Source: Galeopsis tetrahit
Lineage: Eukaryota > Streptophyta > Magnoliopsida > Lamiales > Lamiaceae
Assembly (NCBI GenBank): GCA_963675135.1
Contig: OY776120.1
Location: forward strand, 20,922,001 to 20,986,000
DNA: 64,000 bases
Reading direction: 5' to 3'
Part shown: one piece after another, positions 32,383-43,596 of the stretch
Layout: every line of letters starts with the position of its first letter
Numbering within the stretch: position 1 is the stretch's first letter
Notes under the pieces: model-generated
Database searches by the model: none
Seen by the model: only the letters and a program-made list of their open reading frames with translations
What the model was told of the DNA's origin: nothing
Position numbers and translations under genes: made by a program

Positions 32383-34926
32383 TTATTGGGGTCCTGGGGG
32401 GTTAGTCGAGTTCAATGGAATCCAAATGTACATTGGAGTCCTGAACAAGTTTGATCTTCTGAGCTTTCGACCATATTTGTTGCAAAATAAGACCTTGTTG
32501 TCCTTATCTGGCCTATCAGTCGAGTTCGGGTCTACTCTTTGGAGATAGCCTTTCGACTTGATCTCTACTTGAGCAGGCACTTGTCTATGATAGTCAGAGT
32601 AGGGTTTGTATGCATTAGGTCCATACGGTTTATAGACATGTTTAGGTCTTTCTTTTCCTTCGATATCATATGACAAAGGTGGAGGATATAGAACAGCTTG
32701 TGTACGATAATTTGGACCTTCCTGTCTAGGTCTAGACGAGTAGAGTTGAGACTGCCTTATGAAAGGAGGTCTAGACTCTTGTCGTCTGGTCTGTACTTGT
32801 CTAGTACTAGTCTCCTCAGGATACCAATCCTCGTATCTGACCTGGTTGGGTCGTCTACGATTAGTGGTCCTTGGAAGATTAGTTCTAGGTTGAACAGGCT
32901 TGTTGTTACCATTCTTTTTACCTCCTTTGGTAATTGGAATGTTAACTCGAGCTTGTTTTGGTACAGTACCTTTAGATGGAGTATCAATATCGTATATCAT
33001 TGGTTCTTTTCCTTTATCATTAGTCAAAGAGCTTGAGATGAAAATAATAGAGTTCTTAGAAACTAGAGTAGATGAGCTTGATGTCTCAGCACCTAAGCCT
33101 GTCTTGTCAGCAGGAGCCCTATACCTATCTGACAGTTCAAGGTTAACCTTTGAAGAGTTAACCAGGTCAGTAAGTTTAAGGTCTAGAGTGACAACCTCGG
33201 TTTCTAAGAACTTATTACGTTCTTCAAGCTTTTTGCACTTGCTTTTTAAAACATTGAAATCATGTTTCTCAGTAGCATGTGTCTTATGTAGGTCTTGATA
33301 CAACTTGTCTGTCAATGCACACTTGTCTTTAAGTTGCCTCAACTCTTCTAGCAAGCGTTCATTTAGGACTGTTATATTAGGATCTACTTTAGACTGAGCT
33401 TCCTTAAGATCAATGATTTCTTGTCTTAAGATGATGTTTTCGTCACTGACTTCAATGATTGCCTTGTTGGCAAGTAGGAGGTCGTCTTCAACTGCACTAG
33501 TAGAGTGCTGAAGGCTACTCCCTACTTTGCTACTGGCAGTGTCACTTTCATCAGATTCTGATTCATCACAAGATTGAAAAGATGTTGCAGATGATACCTC
33601 TTGGTCGATTTTAGCCATGCAGCATAGACCATCATCTACTATGAAGGCTTCATCGTGATCTGGATCAGACGGGTAGCTAGATGAGGATGATGGCAACTCT
33701 TTTGAGTCAGAATCAGAGTCATCATTGGCCATCATTGCCTTCTTACCACGGTTGTATCTTCTTTCCCTTCGTGCTTTGCGTTCTTCTCGATCATCAGTAC
33801 TCAGGTCTGGACATTCATATATGTAGTGACCTGGCTTTTCACAGTTATAGCACAAGAGATCATTAGTAGCCTTTTTAATAGAAGAGTTGTTCCTTCGTTT
33901 ATCACGTCTATCAGAACGAGTAATCTTCCTACCATCAGACTCTCTATCTTGTCTATTACCTTTCGAGACTTCGTCTCTCCTTTCGGACGAGTTTCGGTCT
34001 CGTCTGGTCTCAGACGAGTTCTTAGAAGCAGACCCTCTATGTTCTCTATAGAACTTCTTATATCTTCCGAAACGTTTATTTAGCCTATCAAACTTTCTAA
34101 CCATGAGGCTTACCTGATCTTTCAGACTAAGATCAGTATCTAACTCGTCTTTCACAGAAGTAGACCTCGTCTTAAACTTCGACCTGTCTACCTTAGACGA
34201 ACTAGTCTTAAAAGCAACGTTCTTAGATACAGCATGTTCTCTGTCACTGCTTACTATAGGTTCATCTTCGTCTAAATCAAACTCATGGGCCTTTAGAGTT
34301 TGAAACATGGTTTCTGCTGTCCATACATCTATATCTTGGGTATTCTTAACAATCATTTTTACAATTTTCCATCGACTATCAAGGCTTTTGAGAATCCTAA
34401 GATTGATTTCTCGTGGAGTATAAGATTTACCAAGGACTTCCAAGTCATTCATGATTTTGGTAAAACGAGTATCCAACTGGTCTGTAGTTTCGCCAGCTTT
34501 CATATGAAATGATTCAAATCTTTGGACTGCAGTGGAAAGCTTGCTTTCTTTGATTAGGGATGTTCCTTCACAAATGATAGCTAAGCGATCCCACATTTCT
34601 TTGGCAGTTTTACATTTTAACACTTTTCTCAGATACTCGTTAGGAAGAGTGTGTAAGATGTAATTCTTGGCCAAGCTATCCAAATTATTCTGTCTCATTT
34701 CTTCCGAGGTTAGTTCTGACCTTGGTTTCTTGACGAGTGTACCCACGGGTTGATTTGTGTCAAGGGCAGCAGTATTGGGGATCATGGTCACTATCAGACC
34801 TTCAGTGATGATGGAGATCATTAAGTCGTGAGTGGAACTGAAGATGGCTTCCATCCTTAGTTTCCAATAGTCATAATCTTGAACCTGAAACTTAGGCAAC
34901 TTGTTAGCGCTGATTTCAAGAGACAT
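32383..34926 (-). CDS. gag: Copia-C Gag, intact (847 aa)
   Basis: Starts MSLEISANKLPKFQVQDYDY, followed by YWKLRMEAIFSSTHDLM (Copia Gag N-terminal block), the UBN2-like capsid region (EMWDRLAIICEG, FESFHMKAGETTDQLDTRF), a basic Arg/Ser-rich stretch, and a CCHC knuckle CYNCEKPGHYIYEC near residue 360. An acidic Ser-rich zone and a coiled coil (about 480-610, NERLLEELRQLKDKC) follow, then a Pro/Tyr-rich tail (YPPPLSYDIEGKERPKHVYKPYG). It is about twice the length of ordinary Copia Gag, as usual in Sireviruses. The stop lies 20 bp before the ATG of the protease-integrase frame, which is in another phase. Confidence 0.9.
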   Translation of the reverse strand: MSLEISANKLPKFQVQDYDYWKLRMEAIFSSTHDLMISIITEGLIVTMIPNTAALDTNQPVGTLVKKPRSELTSEEMRQNNLDSLAKNYILHTLPNEYLRKVLKCKTAKEMWDRLAIICEGTSLIKESKLSTAVQRFESFHMKAGETTDQLDTRFTKIMNDLEVLGKSYTPREINLRILKSLDSRWKIVKMIVKNTQDIDVWTAETMFQTLKAHEFDLDEDEPIVSSDREHAVSKNVAFKTSSSKVDRSKFKTRSTSVKDELDTDLSLKDQVSLMVRKFDRLNKRFGRYKKFYREHRGSASKNSSETRRDRNSSERRDEVSKGNRQDRESDGRKITRSDRRDKRRNNSSIKKATNDLLCYNCEKPGHYIYECPDLSTDDREERKARRERRYNRGKKAMMANDDSDSDSKELPSSSSSYPSDPDHDEAFIVDDGLCCMAKIDQEVSSATSFQSCDESESDESDTASSKVGSSLQHSTSAVEDDLLLANKAIIEVSDENIILRQEIIDLKEAQSKVDPNITVLNERLLEELRQLKDKCALTDKLYQDLHKTHATEKHDFNVLKSKCKKLEERNKFLETEVVTLDLKLTDLVNSSKVNLELSDRYRAPADKTGLGAETSSSSTLVSKNSIIFISSSLTNDKGKEPMIYDIDTPSKGTVPKQARVNIPITKGGKKNGNNKPVQPRTNLPRTTNRRRPNQVRYEDWYPEETSTRQVQTRRQESRPPFIRQSQLYSSRPRQEGPNYRTQAVLYPPPLSYDIEGKERPKHVYKPYGPNAYKPYSDYHRQVPAQVEIKSKGYLQRVDPNSTDRPDKDNKVLFCNKYGRKLRRSNLFRTPMYIWIPLNSTNPPGPQ

Positions 34927-35098
34927 GTTTAAATGAGTAGTCTAGTGCTAATCAGTTTTATGATCAAGAAGTATATGAGTCAAGAACAGGGAACAAGAAA
35001 ACAATATATCAAGAACACGTAAGCAAATATGATCTAGGACTGAGATTTTTAACCAAGTCTTGAGTTGGTTATCAAGAAACAGCAGTTCGTAAACCACT

Positions 35099-35110
35099 GC
35101 TCTGATACCA
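35099..35110 (-). promoter_or_regulatory. Primer binding site of Copia-C
   Basis: TGGTATCAGAGC on the minus strand, two bases inside the 5' LTR; the tRNA-Met (initiator) type shared by Copia-D, -E and -F. Confidence 0.85.
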
Positions 35111-35112
35111 CT

Positions 35113-36428
35113 TGTAGGTCCCTAAGTTGAGTTAATATCGAGGGAAGCTAAAGAAAATGTCTAGAGGGGGGTGAATAGACTTTTCTAAAATCTTTCGATA
35201 TATCAGAATTACAATGTGCGGAATACGAAATTAACAATGAGCCCAATTAAAGATTATACTCAACTTATTTCAAGAACTCTGTTTCAGTGTTTACTCAACT
35301 TGTCTTGTTCAGGTATGTATGTTTAACAAGTAAACAATTAATCAATTAACAACAAACAAAATAGTAAAGTAAATCAAACACGAGATTTATAGTGGTTCGA
35401 CAACTTGTCTACATCCACTCTCACAAACCCAGTTGTGAAATTCTTATTAACCCGTCCAATGGAGTAATATGTTCTTGTAGCTTTAAGTCCCAAGAAATAA
35501 GACTTAGATCTTCTCGATTATATCTCCAGATATATCTTCGATCTTACTAGCTATTTTACAAGTAACTAGCAACTTGAAACAGTAAACGAAAATAAAACTT
35601 CTCTTCGTTCAGTAGTAGCCTTCTGGTTTCTTCACTTGTCTTGTGTAGCTTCACTTTCTGAACTTCAATCTCTGAGAGAAACTTCGAACAATTCTTCAGT
35701 ATGTAGCTTCAGTATATGTATTTCCAGTCGTCTTCGAATGATAAACACCTTGAGGTATTTATAGATTCTAGAAATCAAGAACTCAGTTAGTTGTAACCAA
35801 CTCTTCTTGAAAACTAACTTCTAACTGAAACTTCTTATCCTTTCACGCGTTTCTTCAGTTAATTAGTTATTCCTTAACTAACTCCTTCAATTTTATCTCC
35901 AATATGCGTTCCTGTAACTAACTTTAATTTGACCTGTCTTGTTTAGTCGCGCACCTGTCTTGTCCAGTAGTAGTAGACTGTGGCTTCTACTTATCTTGTG
36001 CAGTAGACTTATTCAGATTACAACATAGAACTAATCTAGTCCTATCATCTAATCCTAACAAGACTATTACATTACATTAAGCTAAAGCTTAGTCAACTTA
36101 AAAAAAACTTATACAAAGAATCTATCTATTACATTTAAAATCATGAGCTCTATACAACAATTATTCATAGCTCAATAACAATCTTAACATATACAAATAA
36201 CAAATATGAAGTACTTATAAATCGTACTTGTTTCTCAATAATACTTGTCTTTTTAAAAACTAGTACTTGTCTTGTGAATTCTACTGATCTGTACAAGACG
36301 ACTTCAACTTAACTAGACTAGATCAGTCAATACTTAGAAAATATTCAAGTCTTCTTTTGGCTTATCAAAACTTCATCTTTTATCTTTTATCATCATTTAG
36401 GACTTGTTCTAGGATTCATATCCCAACA
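35113..36428 (-). repeat. 5' LTR of Copia-C (1316 bp)
   Basis: Same ends as the 3' LTR. About a dozen scattered substitutions plus the two length differences described for the 3' LTR. The right end is followed by AAAGT and the resumption of the Copia-B gag. Confidence 0.9.
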
Positions 36429-36433
36429 AAAGT

Positions 36434-39342
36434 GAACTCCATTGGATCACCATTGATGACCGATCCATTACGGAGTATCTCCACTATATCAAATCAAAGG
36501 CCGACGAATTGACTTTGATTGATGAACCGGTAAGTTCTGATGATCTTACCCTATCTGGTATCAATGGTCTAGGACCTGAATATGCAACCATCGTTGGCCC
36601 CATTCGCACACGCGAAACCTCCCTTCAATTCGAGGAACTTCACGATCTCCTCTACGAACATGAGCTTTCCCTAAAAGCCCAAGAACGGGCCACTCGCAAT
36701 CTGGTTGCCACTGCAAATACCACTGTCCGCCATGGTCAGAAAAATTTCAGATCTCGCTCCACATCCTCGCCTGCTAATGGTCGCGGATTTAGTAACCGGT
36801 ACCCATCCTCGCCTCGCTTCAACACCCCGCCAGCTTACTCCTCGCGGTCATACTCCTCTTCTCGACCGCAGTCTCGCTCGGGCTCCTCGCCCCATTCCGA
36901 CCAGGCTCCTGTAGTGTGCCAACTATGTGGATTCAAAGGACATACTGCACTCACTTGTCGCCGACCTCCTCCGGCTCAGGAAAACTTTGCTCATTCCCCA
37001 TCCGGATCCAATCTCCCTTGGATGGTCGACTCGGGTGCCTCTCACAACTTGACCGCCGATATCAACAATCTCTCCATCCATTCTGAATACGATGGTACAG
37101 ATGAGGTTCAAATTGCTGATGTCTCTAGCCTCCCTATTACACACACCGGTACCTCCCATTTAAAATTTCAGTCCACTTCATTTATTTTGTCTGATCTCCT
37201 ATGTGTTCCTCGCGCTATGAGGAACCTTTTATCTGTTAGCAAGTTTACACAGGACAACAATGTGACTATGGAATTCTTTCCAACATACTTTCTTATTAAG
37301 GATCGGAGCACGGGGGCGGCTCTTCTTAAAGGGTCCTGTTCCAACGGGGTTTATCATCTACCAGCCCCTTCTCCTATACTTGCATCTGTTGGCATCAAGA
37401 CCTCTACTGCTTGTTGGCATGCTCGACTAGGTCATCCGTTTGTGGATACCAGTCGTTTAATTATCCGTCATTTTAAATTACCTGTGTTGGACATGTCCCG
37501 TGTTTTGGACAATAATTGTGTTCCATGTCACTTAAGTAAATCTACCAAACTATCTTTTAATAATACGTCGTTTTTTTCTCTACATCCGCTACACTACATC
37601 TATGCGGATGTTTGGGGACCAACCTCGACACCTTCCTTGGACGGATCAAAATATTTCTTGTTATTTGTTGATCTTTACTCTCGCTATTGTTGGTTATTTC
37701 CATTGGTTGCTAAATCACAGGTGGCCTCTATCTTCACCAACTTCAAGCCTCTTGTTGAAAAACAGTTTGGTCATTCCATCACAAACTTCTACACTGATAA
37801 TGGTGGCGAGTTTCAGGCACTCCGTCCACTTCTTAACACATCTGGCATTAATTGGCTCACTACAGCCCCCCACACGCCACAACAGAATGTCCTTGTTGAA
37901 AGGAGGAACCGTCATATATTGGAAGTTGGTCGAGCATTACTATTACATGCTCGCCTACCTCACCGATTCTAGTCGCTCGCTTTACAAACTGCTGTCTAGT
38001 TGATCAATCGGATGCCCACTCGAGTTCTCAATAACCACAGCCCTTTCTCGGTACTATTCAAGAAATATCCAAACTATGGGAAACTTCGTGTAATTCGGAT
38101 GTCTATGCTTCCCGTGGCTCCGCCCCTATATTCCTGGCAAACTAAACCCTCCATACACAATGTGCATATTCGTGGGTTATTCAACATCCCAAAGTGCTTA
38201 CAGATGTTATGACATCTCCAATGGTCGCATATTTACTTCTCGGCATGTTCGCTTCTTGGAGGATACATTTCCTCCCTTAATTGCTCCTATGATACCTGAA
38301 CAGCCACGACTGACCACCATCACTCTACCTCTAATCTCGTCGCCCGCCAGTCATGATGCCCCATCTGCCGATCAGTCTGCCGAGCAGCCTGTTCAACCAC
38401 CTGCCGAACAGCCCTCTGATCCAGCCACGATCACTCCTGCTCGCCCAGAACCACTAGCTGAAACTGATCGCCCTCCACAAATTGTTCCTCAAAGAACTCA
38501 TACCATGCGCACCCGTGCCCTCAACAACATTCATCGTCCAAAAAGGTTGTTCGCCGCCACCAAACACCCACTGCCCTTTGACGCTAAACCTGCCACAGTC
38601 AAACAAGCTCTAGATATCCCACATTGGCGCACTGCTATGGCCGAGGAATTCACAGCCTTACAGAAACATGGGACTTGGAAATTGGTTCCCCCACCACATA
38701 ATGGGAATATCATTGGGTGTAAATGGGTCTTCCGAACAAAGCGCAAACCTGATGGCACAGTGGATAAATTCAAGGCTCGACTAGTAGCTAAAGGGTTTCA
38801 TCAACGACCAGGTGTGGACTTCACTCAGACGTTCAGCCCGGTAATCAAACCTGCGACCATCCGGACTGTCCTTACACTTGCTACCTCCAACAAATGGCCC
38901 CTAGGACAATTGGATGTAAGTAATGCCTTCCTACACGGAACCCTGGATATTCCAGTTTACATGCAGCAGCCTCCTGGCTTTAAGGACTCATCGCATCCAT
39001 CTCATGTATGCTTACTTCGCCGCTCCCTTTATGGCCTCCGTCAAGCTCCTCGATCTTGGTATGACTCCCTGTGCTCGGCCCTTGAGCGCTTTGGCCTCTG
39101 TCGCTCGAAAGTCGACTCTTCATTATTCACTCTTCACACCAGCACTGCAACCCTGATTGTGTTAGCTTACGTGGATGATCTGGTACTCACAGGGACCTCA
39201 CCCTCTCTCATTTCCTCGCTTACTAAGCATCTTCAATATCTACTTTTGCTGTGAAAGATCTTGGTTGCCTCTCTTATTTTTTGGGGATCGAAGTTGCCCA
39301 TTGCAAGGAAGGTCTTTTCTTATCCCAACATAAGTACTTGGT
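36434..39342 (+). pseudogene. pol: Copia-B gag end and pol, multiply broken and truncated
   Basis: Continues gag from SELHWITIDDRSI, in frame with 23067-23471. An Arg/Ser-rich tail and knuckle CQLCGFKGHTALTC follow, then protease WMVDSGASHNLT, GAG-pre-integrase (WHARLGHPF), and integrase with DNGGEF and PQQNVLVERRNRH. Near 37970 a TGG has become TAG, and a second TAG lies at about 38012. A frame change near 38095 precedes CIFVGYSTSQSAYRCYD. RT runs with KWVFRTKRKPDG, SNAFLHGTL and YVDDLVLTG (39168), with another frame change near 39245. The element ends at HKYLVEL. RNase H is absent. Confidence 0.9.
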
Positions 39343-41158
39343 CGAATTGCATCGCATCGTGTCGCCCTAAACTATCAACAGTTTGGATGTCGAATTGCAT
39401 CGCATCGTGTCGCCCTAACTTGATACATGTCGCCTATTTTAAATAATTTTTTAAATTTTATTTTATTATTTACTATCTTACCCTCCATTGAAATTAAAAA
39501 TAATACTGATACTAGTATTAAAATTAAACGGGAATGATATAGTGCATACCATTATCACATCAACATTTTTTTAATATTTAATTTATTTAATTTTGGGTTG
39601 GGCTGCTATGGACTCGAGTGCATGTTGTGCACCCTAGTCCATGTTGCACTTTTCAGTTTACTGACTTACACTTTTTGGTAAATGGTGTTGCACTTTTCAA
39701 TTATTAAACTGTATAATAATATTTTTAGTAATAATTGAAAAGTGCAACACCATTTACCAAAAAGTGTAAGTCAGTAAACTGAAAAGTGCACATGGACTAG
39801 GGTGCACAGCATGCACTCGAGTGCATACTAGACTTTACCTTTAATTTTATGTTTATCAAATATTCTCCATATAAATAGGAATAAAACATATCTATTTTAC
39901 ACAAAAACTTATATGCAATATTGCATACATGCAATATTGACTAATTAAGTCAATTGGGCTGAAAATATTGACTTATTAAGTCAATGGGCTGAAAATATAT
40001 ATTATTGAGCCACCATTAATTCATTTGGGTTAATTCTTAATTTATTTGTCAACTGACCCGCTTGTATTCTAATTTTGACAAAAAAATTTAACCCGTTTAT
40101 TTTGTCAATTTCTGTGATTTTTTTATCTTTTATTTTATTGTCGAACGCGGGATATTAAATGTAGTAATTCAAATCGTAATATGTAGTAACACACATTATT
40201 AATGTAGTAATAACACAAACTATTTTATATAATAATACAAATTCTTTTATTTAGTACTCGTTTTTTTCTAGTGTTTTTGTTAATGTAGTAACTCACATTA
40301 TAATACGTAGTAACATATACTATCGCATGTAATAAACACAATAACCACGTTGTAATGCAAATCATTTGATAAAGTTACATATAGTAACAAACACATATTA
40401 AATGTAGTAATTCAAACTGAAGTATGTAGTAACATATAATTTTTTATATAGTAATACCGATTCTTTTATGTAATATTTTTTTTCTAGAATTTTTATTGAT
40501 TAAGTAACTCACATTATAACATATAGTAACATATATTATTGCATGTAGTAATATAAAATAACCTCGATCTATAATAATAATTAAAGAATATTTAAAGAAA
40601 TAGAAAATATTTAAAGATTAAGGCCGTCGTAAATTGCAGCGTTCGACCGCGGCCTCGGGTGGCCGAAAACTGTTCGGAGAAAACGACTAAGTAAAATTTC
40701 TGCTAGTGGATGTATTTATAAAAAACATGGGTGTGAATTGAACTATCAATTTCAATGTGTGTATTTATAAAAAATGTGGGTTGAACTGGGTGTATTTATA
40801 AAGAATGTGAGTGTGAATGACTGAGATACATATATGCAATATTTCACCAAAGACTAGCCCATCTATTTAACAATAAAATATATTCACTATTAAAAAATTA
40901 TATTTAATTTAATTTATATGTTTTCAAGTAATACAACAAATCCAATAATATTTTCTCCATGAAAGAAGCTCATTCCCGTAAAATTAAATACCTGTCAAAT
41001 TCTTTCGTACACTCGCATGTACCGTACACACCTAATTTCAATTTCAATCTTATGATTGACTACACCCCCCACTTTTGTTAACTTTACACTACAAATTATA
41101 CAAACAATTGACCACAGTTATTTACACCCCCACTTTTGTTGACTTCAACCCACCCCCA
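39343..41158. repeat. Duplicated segment, locus B copy, parts 2 and 3
   Basis: Matches 7523-9039 and then 15660-15863 without interruption, so this copy lacks the 6.6 kb insertion (empty site at 40946-40954). At its left edge a unit of about 46-50 bp with TCGAATTGCATCGCATCG occurs twice in tandem (39343-39415), whereas locus A has one copy. It retains about 90 bp near 39540-39605 that locus A lost. No gene seen. Confidence 0.9.
39595..39839. mobile_element. Fold-back Mutator-type MITE (245 bp), complete
   Basis: Ends GGGTTGGGCTGC and (inverted) GGTAAAGTCTAG; the arms pair almost end to end around the loop at about 39710. Flanked by TTTAATTTT at 39586-39594 and 39840-39848. Intact counterpart of the truncated copy at 7704-7916. 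Confidence 0.85.
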
Positions 41159-41384
41159 ATAATTATTATTTTTAAAAAATTACATCTAAAATTACTATAA
41201 TGCCATTTTATTATTTTACCAAAATATAATACAATCAATCATAATTTATATATAAACAATTGGCCACGGTTATTTACACTCCACTTTTGTTAACTTCACC
41301 CCCCAAATTATTTTTTAAAAACAATTACACCTAAATTTACTGTAGTGCCCTTCTATTAATTTAAACAAAATATAATACAATCAA
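41102..41384. repeat. Tandem repeat of about 152 bp
   Basis: Units start at 41102 (AAACAATTGACCACAGTT) and 41254 (AAACAATTGGCCACGGTT), each ending in AATATAATACAATCAATC. The second is split by the Mutator-like element at 41385 and finishes at 42594-42608. The first unit thus serves as an empty-site reference. Confidence 0.75.
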
Positions 41385-42584
41385 GGGTCTTTCTATGGTC
41401 AGGAAGGGTTCACACTTCCTAACCACATGAAATGTCTTAAATATCGTTGGATCAATAATCCAACGTATAAAATTAGTTTGATATGATTGCACTTCGCAAC
41501 AGTGCATTTGCTTTACACAATTTACAATCGCATTACTTCGCTATACTAATAAATTAAATTAATAAATGTAAAATGACAAAAATACCCTTTTAAATTTAAA
41601 TAATAATAATATTTAATTACAAAATAAAACTTTTACAAATGATTTTTTAAAAAAAAAGAAATTTAAACAAAAAAATAAATTAATTAAAATGGAAATTAAT
41701 CATCATCATCATCATCATCATCAATCTTCGTTTACTCCCACCCCCCACCGCCGACCTTACCCCCACATCACCCTATCGTTGCGGCCACAACCAACTTACG
41801 ATACTCAGTCCTCACCCCTTTGTTGCCATCCCCAATCTTCCTCATCCTCAGTTCCGCACAGTCGAGAGAAATAATTGATCTCCGATCCAAACTCTTCAAA
41901 TCATAACCGCTACTAAAATTTACAAATCTCTACCGAAAAACTACCACCATTCCTAATCTGAAAAGAAACCCATCAAATTGGCTGAACAACATCAACATAC
42001 TATTTGAAAACACGAATTTCAAAACTTAAATCTAAACCCCGTAAAGAGAAAATTGCAATTCCGAGATTGCGATTGTAAACCCTGAAATTGTTGCAAAGCT
42101 CTGCCTTCGTCCACGAACAATACCGCTAACTTAATTTTCTTCTTCCAACCCTCTATTTTTAATTTTAAAGTTTATGTGGTTTCATTATTTTAGCGATTCA
42201 AAATTATTGAATATTGATTGAAGTCTTGTTGTGTAGCCTGGGGAATAGATTTAAGCATTGCAAAATTTGGTTACACTATGTTAGCAATATTTATGTGGCT
42301 TCACAATTAATTGATCTCTGTAGAAACAATTATGGTGTGCTACGGGTTGAAGAAGATGACTTTGGGGGTGGGTGGTAGTGGATGGGGTACTAAAATAATT
42401 TATAAATATGTAAAATTGAGTATAAGGTTATTTTTGTAATTATATATATTTTATTTAAAAAATTAATTATTTTATTACAATGCGAAACTAGATCGCACCA
42501 TGACGAAGGTAGATGACGTGTCGATTTTTAATTTGTTTCCTGTTTCAGGAAGGGCGAACACCCTTCCTCACCATAGAAAAACCC
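41385..42584. mobile_element. Mutator-like element (1200 bp), non-autonomous, possible Pack-MULE
   Basis: Inverted ends GGGTCTTTCTATGGTCAGG and (from the right) GGGTTTTTCTATGGTGAGG, each followed by a GAAGGGT-type word. The 9-bp target duplication is TACAATCAA (41376-41384, 42585-42593). The interior has a mixed-composition gene-like stretch (41689-42120) with an ATG frame encoding a His run from an ATC/CAT microsatellite (41699-41723) and a Pro-rich tail. No transposase is present. The frame is not recognisable as a known protein. Confidence 0.85.
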
Positions 42585-42608
42585 TACAATCAATCTTAAT
42601 TTATATAG

Positions 42609-43362
42609 GCAAATTCCTATATACACTTTCGTGCATATATACTCTTCAATTTCATTAAAAGTTTGAGCCTAATTTACTTTTTTTGTTGCAGACAATTACT
42701 TGGTCGCACAAATATAATGAAAGGCAACGATTATATGCACACACAAGACTGAGGTGGACAACCACCAATTTTTTTTACAAATCAATGATTTTGAGATTGA
42801 TATGTTTAGAAGAAAATTTTAAAAAAATACTTACATATCTGAATTTTGAGGTTGAAAGATTTAGAATAAAATTGATGACGGAGGGGCAGTAGAAATGAGG
42901 AGGAGGAAATGAATCTATTTATCTAACTTACAATCGAAAGAGGAACATACGACTTGGGACGCGAGGGAAGGAAGAGGAAGCGACGGAGGCTTGGGAAGTA
43001 GCCATGGACGACGGCTGCTTGGGATGCAACCTTGGACGGATGGTGAGGCCTGGACGAACGGTGAAGCAGACACGCGTGAAATCGGTGAAACAAATGCGGC
43101 GACGACGAACGGGACTATGGCAGCGAGACTTTGTGAGGTAAAGAAGAAAGGCTGTGGCAGCGAGGCTTTGAGGGGCGACCGACGAGGCTGAGAGAGGAGT
43201 GGGTGTCCCAAGCGACGTATTTTTCACGCTATATGGTTTGAGAGAATAAGGGGAGAAATATGGTTATGTAGGAGAAGGGTATCTTCGGTCTTTCGTGGGG
43301 GTGTGTTCTAATCGTACGGGGTGTGCGCTAAAATATCGTGTGTGCGTATAACCGACTATTGA
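42609..43362 (-). other. GC-rich exon-like block in AT-rich flanks
   Basis: From about 42915 to 43330 the sequence is GC-rich. On the minus strand it opens ATGAAAAATACGTCGCTTGG (43227 downward) and is rich in Ser, Ala, Val and Pro codons across two long frames (42928-43227, 42915-43211). It ends at a CGATTGTAAGT that could be a splice donor. A pyrimidine tract with TTGCAG lies at 42679-42691 on the other strand. This may be a captured first exon. No protein family recognised and no clear inverted repeats or target duplication found around it. Confidence 0.35.
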
Positions 43363-43560
43363 TTACTGATTATTGTTCATGGTATTACTGATAATTGTTT
43401 TTTGTATTACTGAATATAATTATATGTGTGGAATTATTTGTTATTGTATATACTGTTCATGATATTACTGATTATTGTTCATGGTATCACTAATAATTGT
43501 TTTTGTTATTACTGAATACAATTAGATGTGTGGAATTATTTGTTATTGTATGAAATGTTA
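43363..43560. repeat. Tandem repeat, period 102 bp
   Basis: Two copies starting TTACTGATTATTGTTCATGG at 43363 and 43465. Each also contains TGTGTGGAATTATTTGTTATTG. Within each unit, TTACTGA-type words recur. It lies just left of the Copia-F LTR. Confidence 0.8.
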
Positions 43561-43596
43561 CTGACTAATATTAATGGTATTATTGATTATTGTTCG

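Larger units (their letters stand above)
23472..36428 (-). mobile_element. Copia-C: 12,957-bp Sirevirus-like Copia with large third ORF
   Basis: It has LTRs of about 1.3 kb, TG...CA ends, 5-bp target duplication AAAGT, a tRNA-Met primer site, an unusually long gag with coiled coil, and Copia-order pol. An additional ORF region of about 3.7 kb lies between RNase H and the 3' LTR, accompanied by several polypurine tracts. This architecture fits the Sirevirus lineage (recognition, not search). The LTRs show about a dozen substitutions over 1.3 kb by eye, so the insertion is fairly young. Pol has a deletion and a stop, and the third ORF has a frameshift and a stop, so this copy is defective; only gag is intact. 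Confidence 0.9.
22794..39342 (+). mobile_element. Copia-B: truncated Copia retrotransposon split by Copia-C
   Basis: It has a 5' LTR, primer site, gag start, then the 13 kb Copia-C insertion, then the rest of gag, protease, integrase and most of RT. The element breaks off in the C-terminal part of RT at about 39342. RNase H and the 3' LTR are gone, together with the flanking bases equivalent to 7141-7522 of locus A. One deletion spanning the element's 3' part and flank explains this. Short LTR and gag type suggest the Ale/Retrofit group (inference). Confidence 0.85.

Noticed and set aside
41689..41874. A histidine-rich metal-binding protein gene
   Set aside because: The His run is the translation of an ATC microsatellite; the rest is low-complexity and lies inside a transposon.
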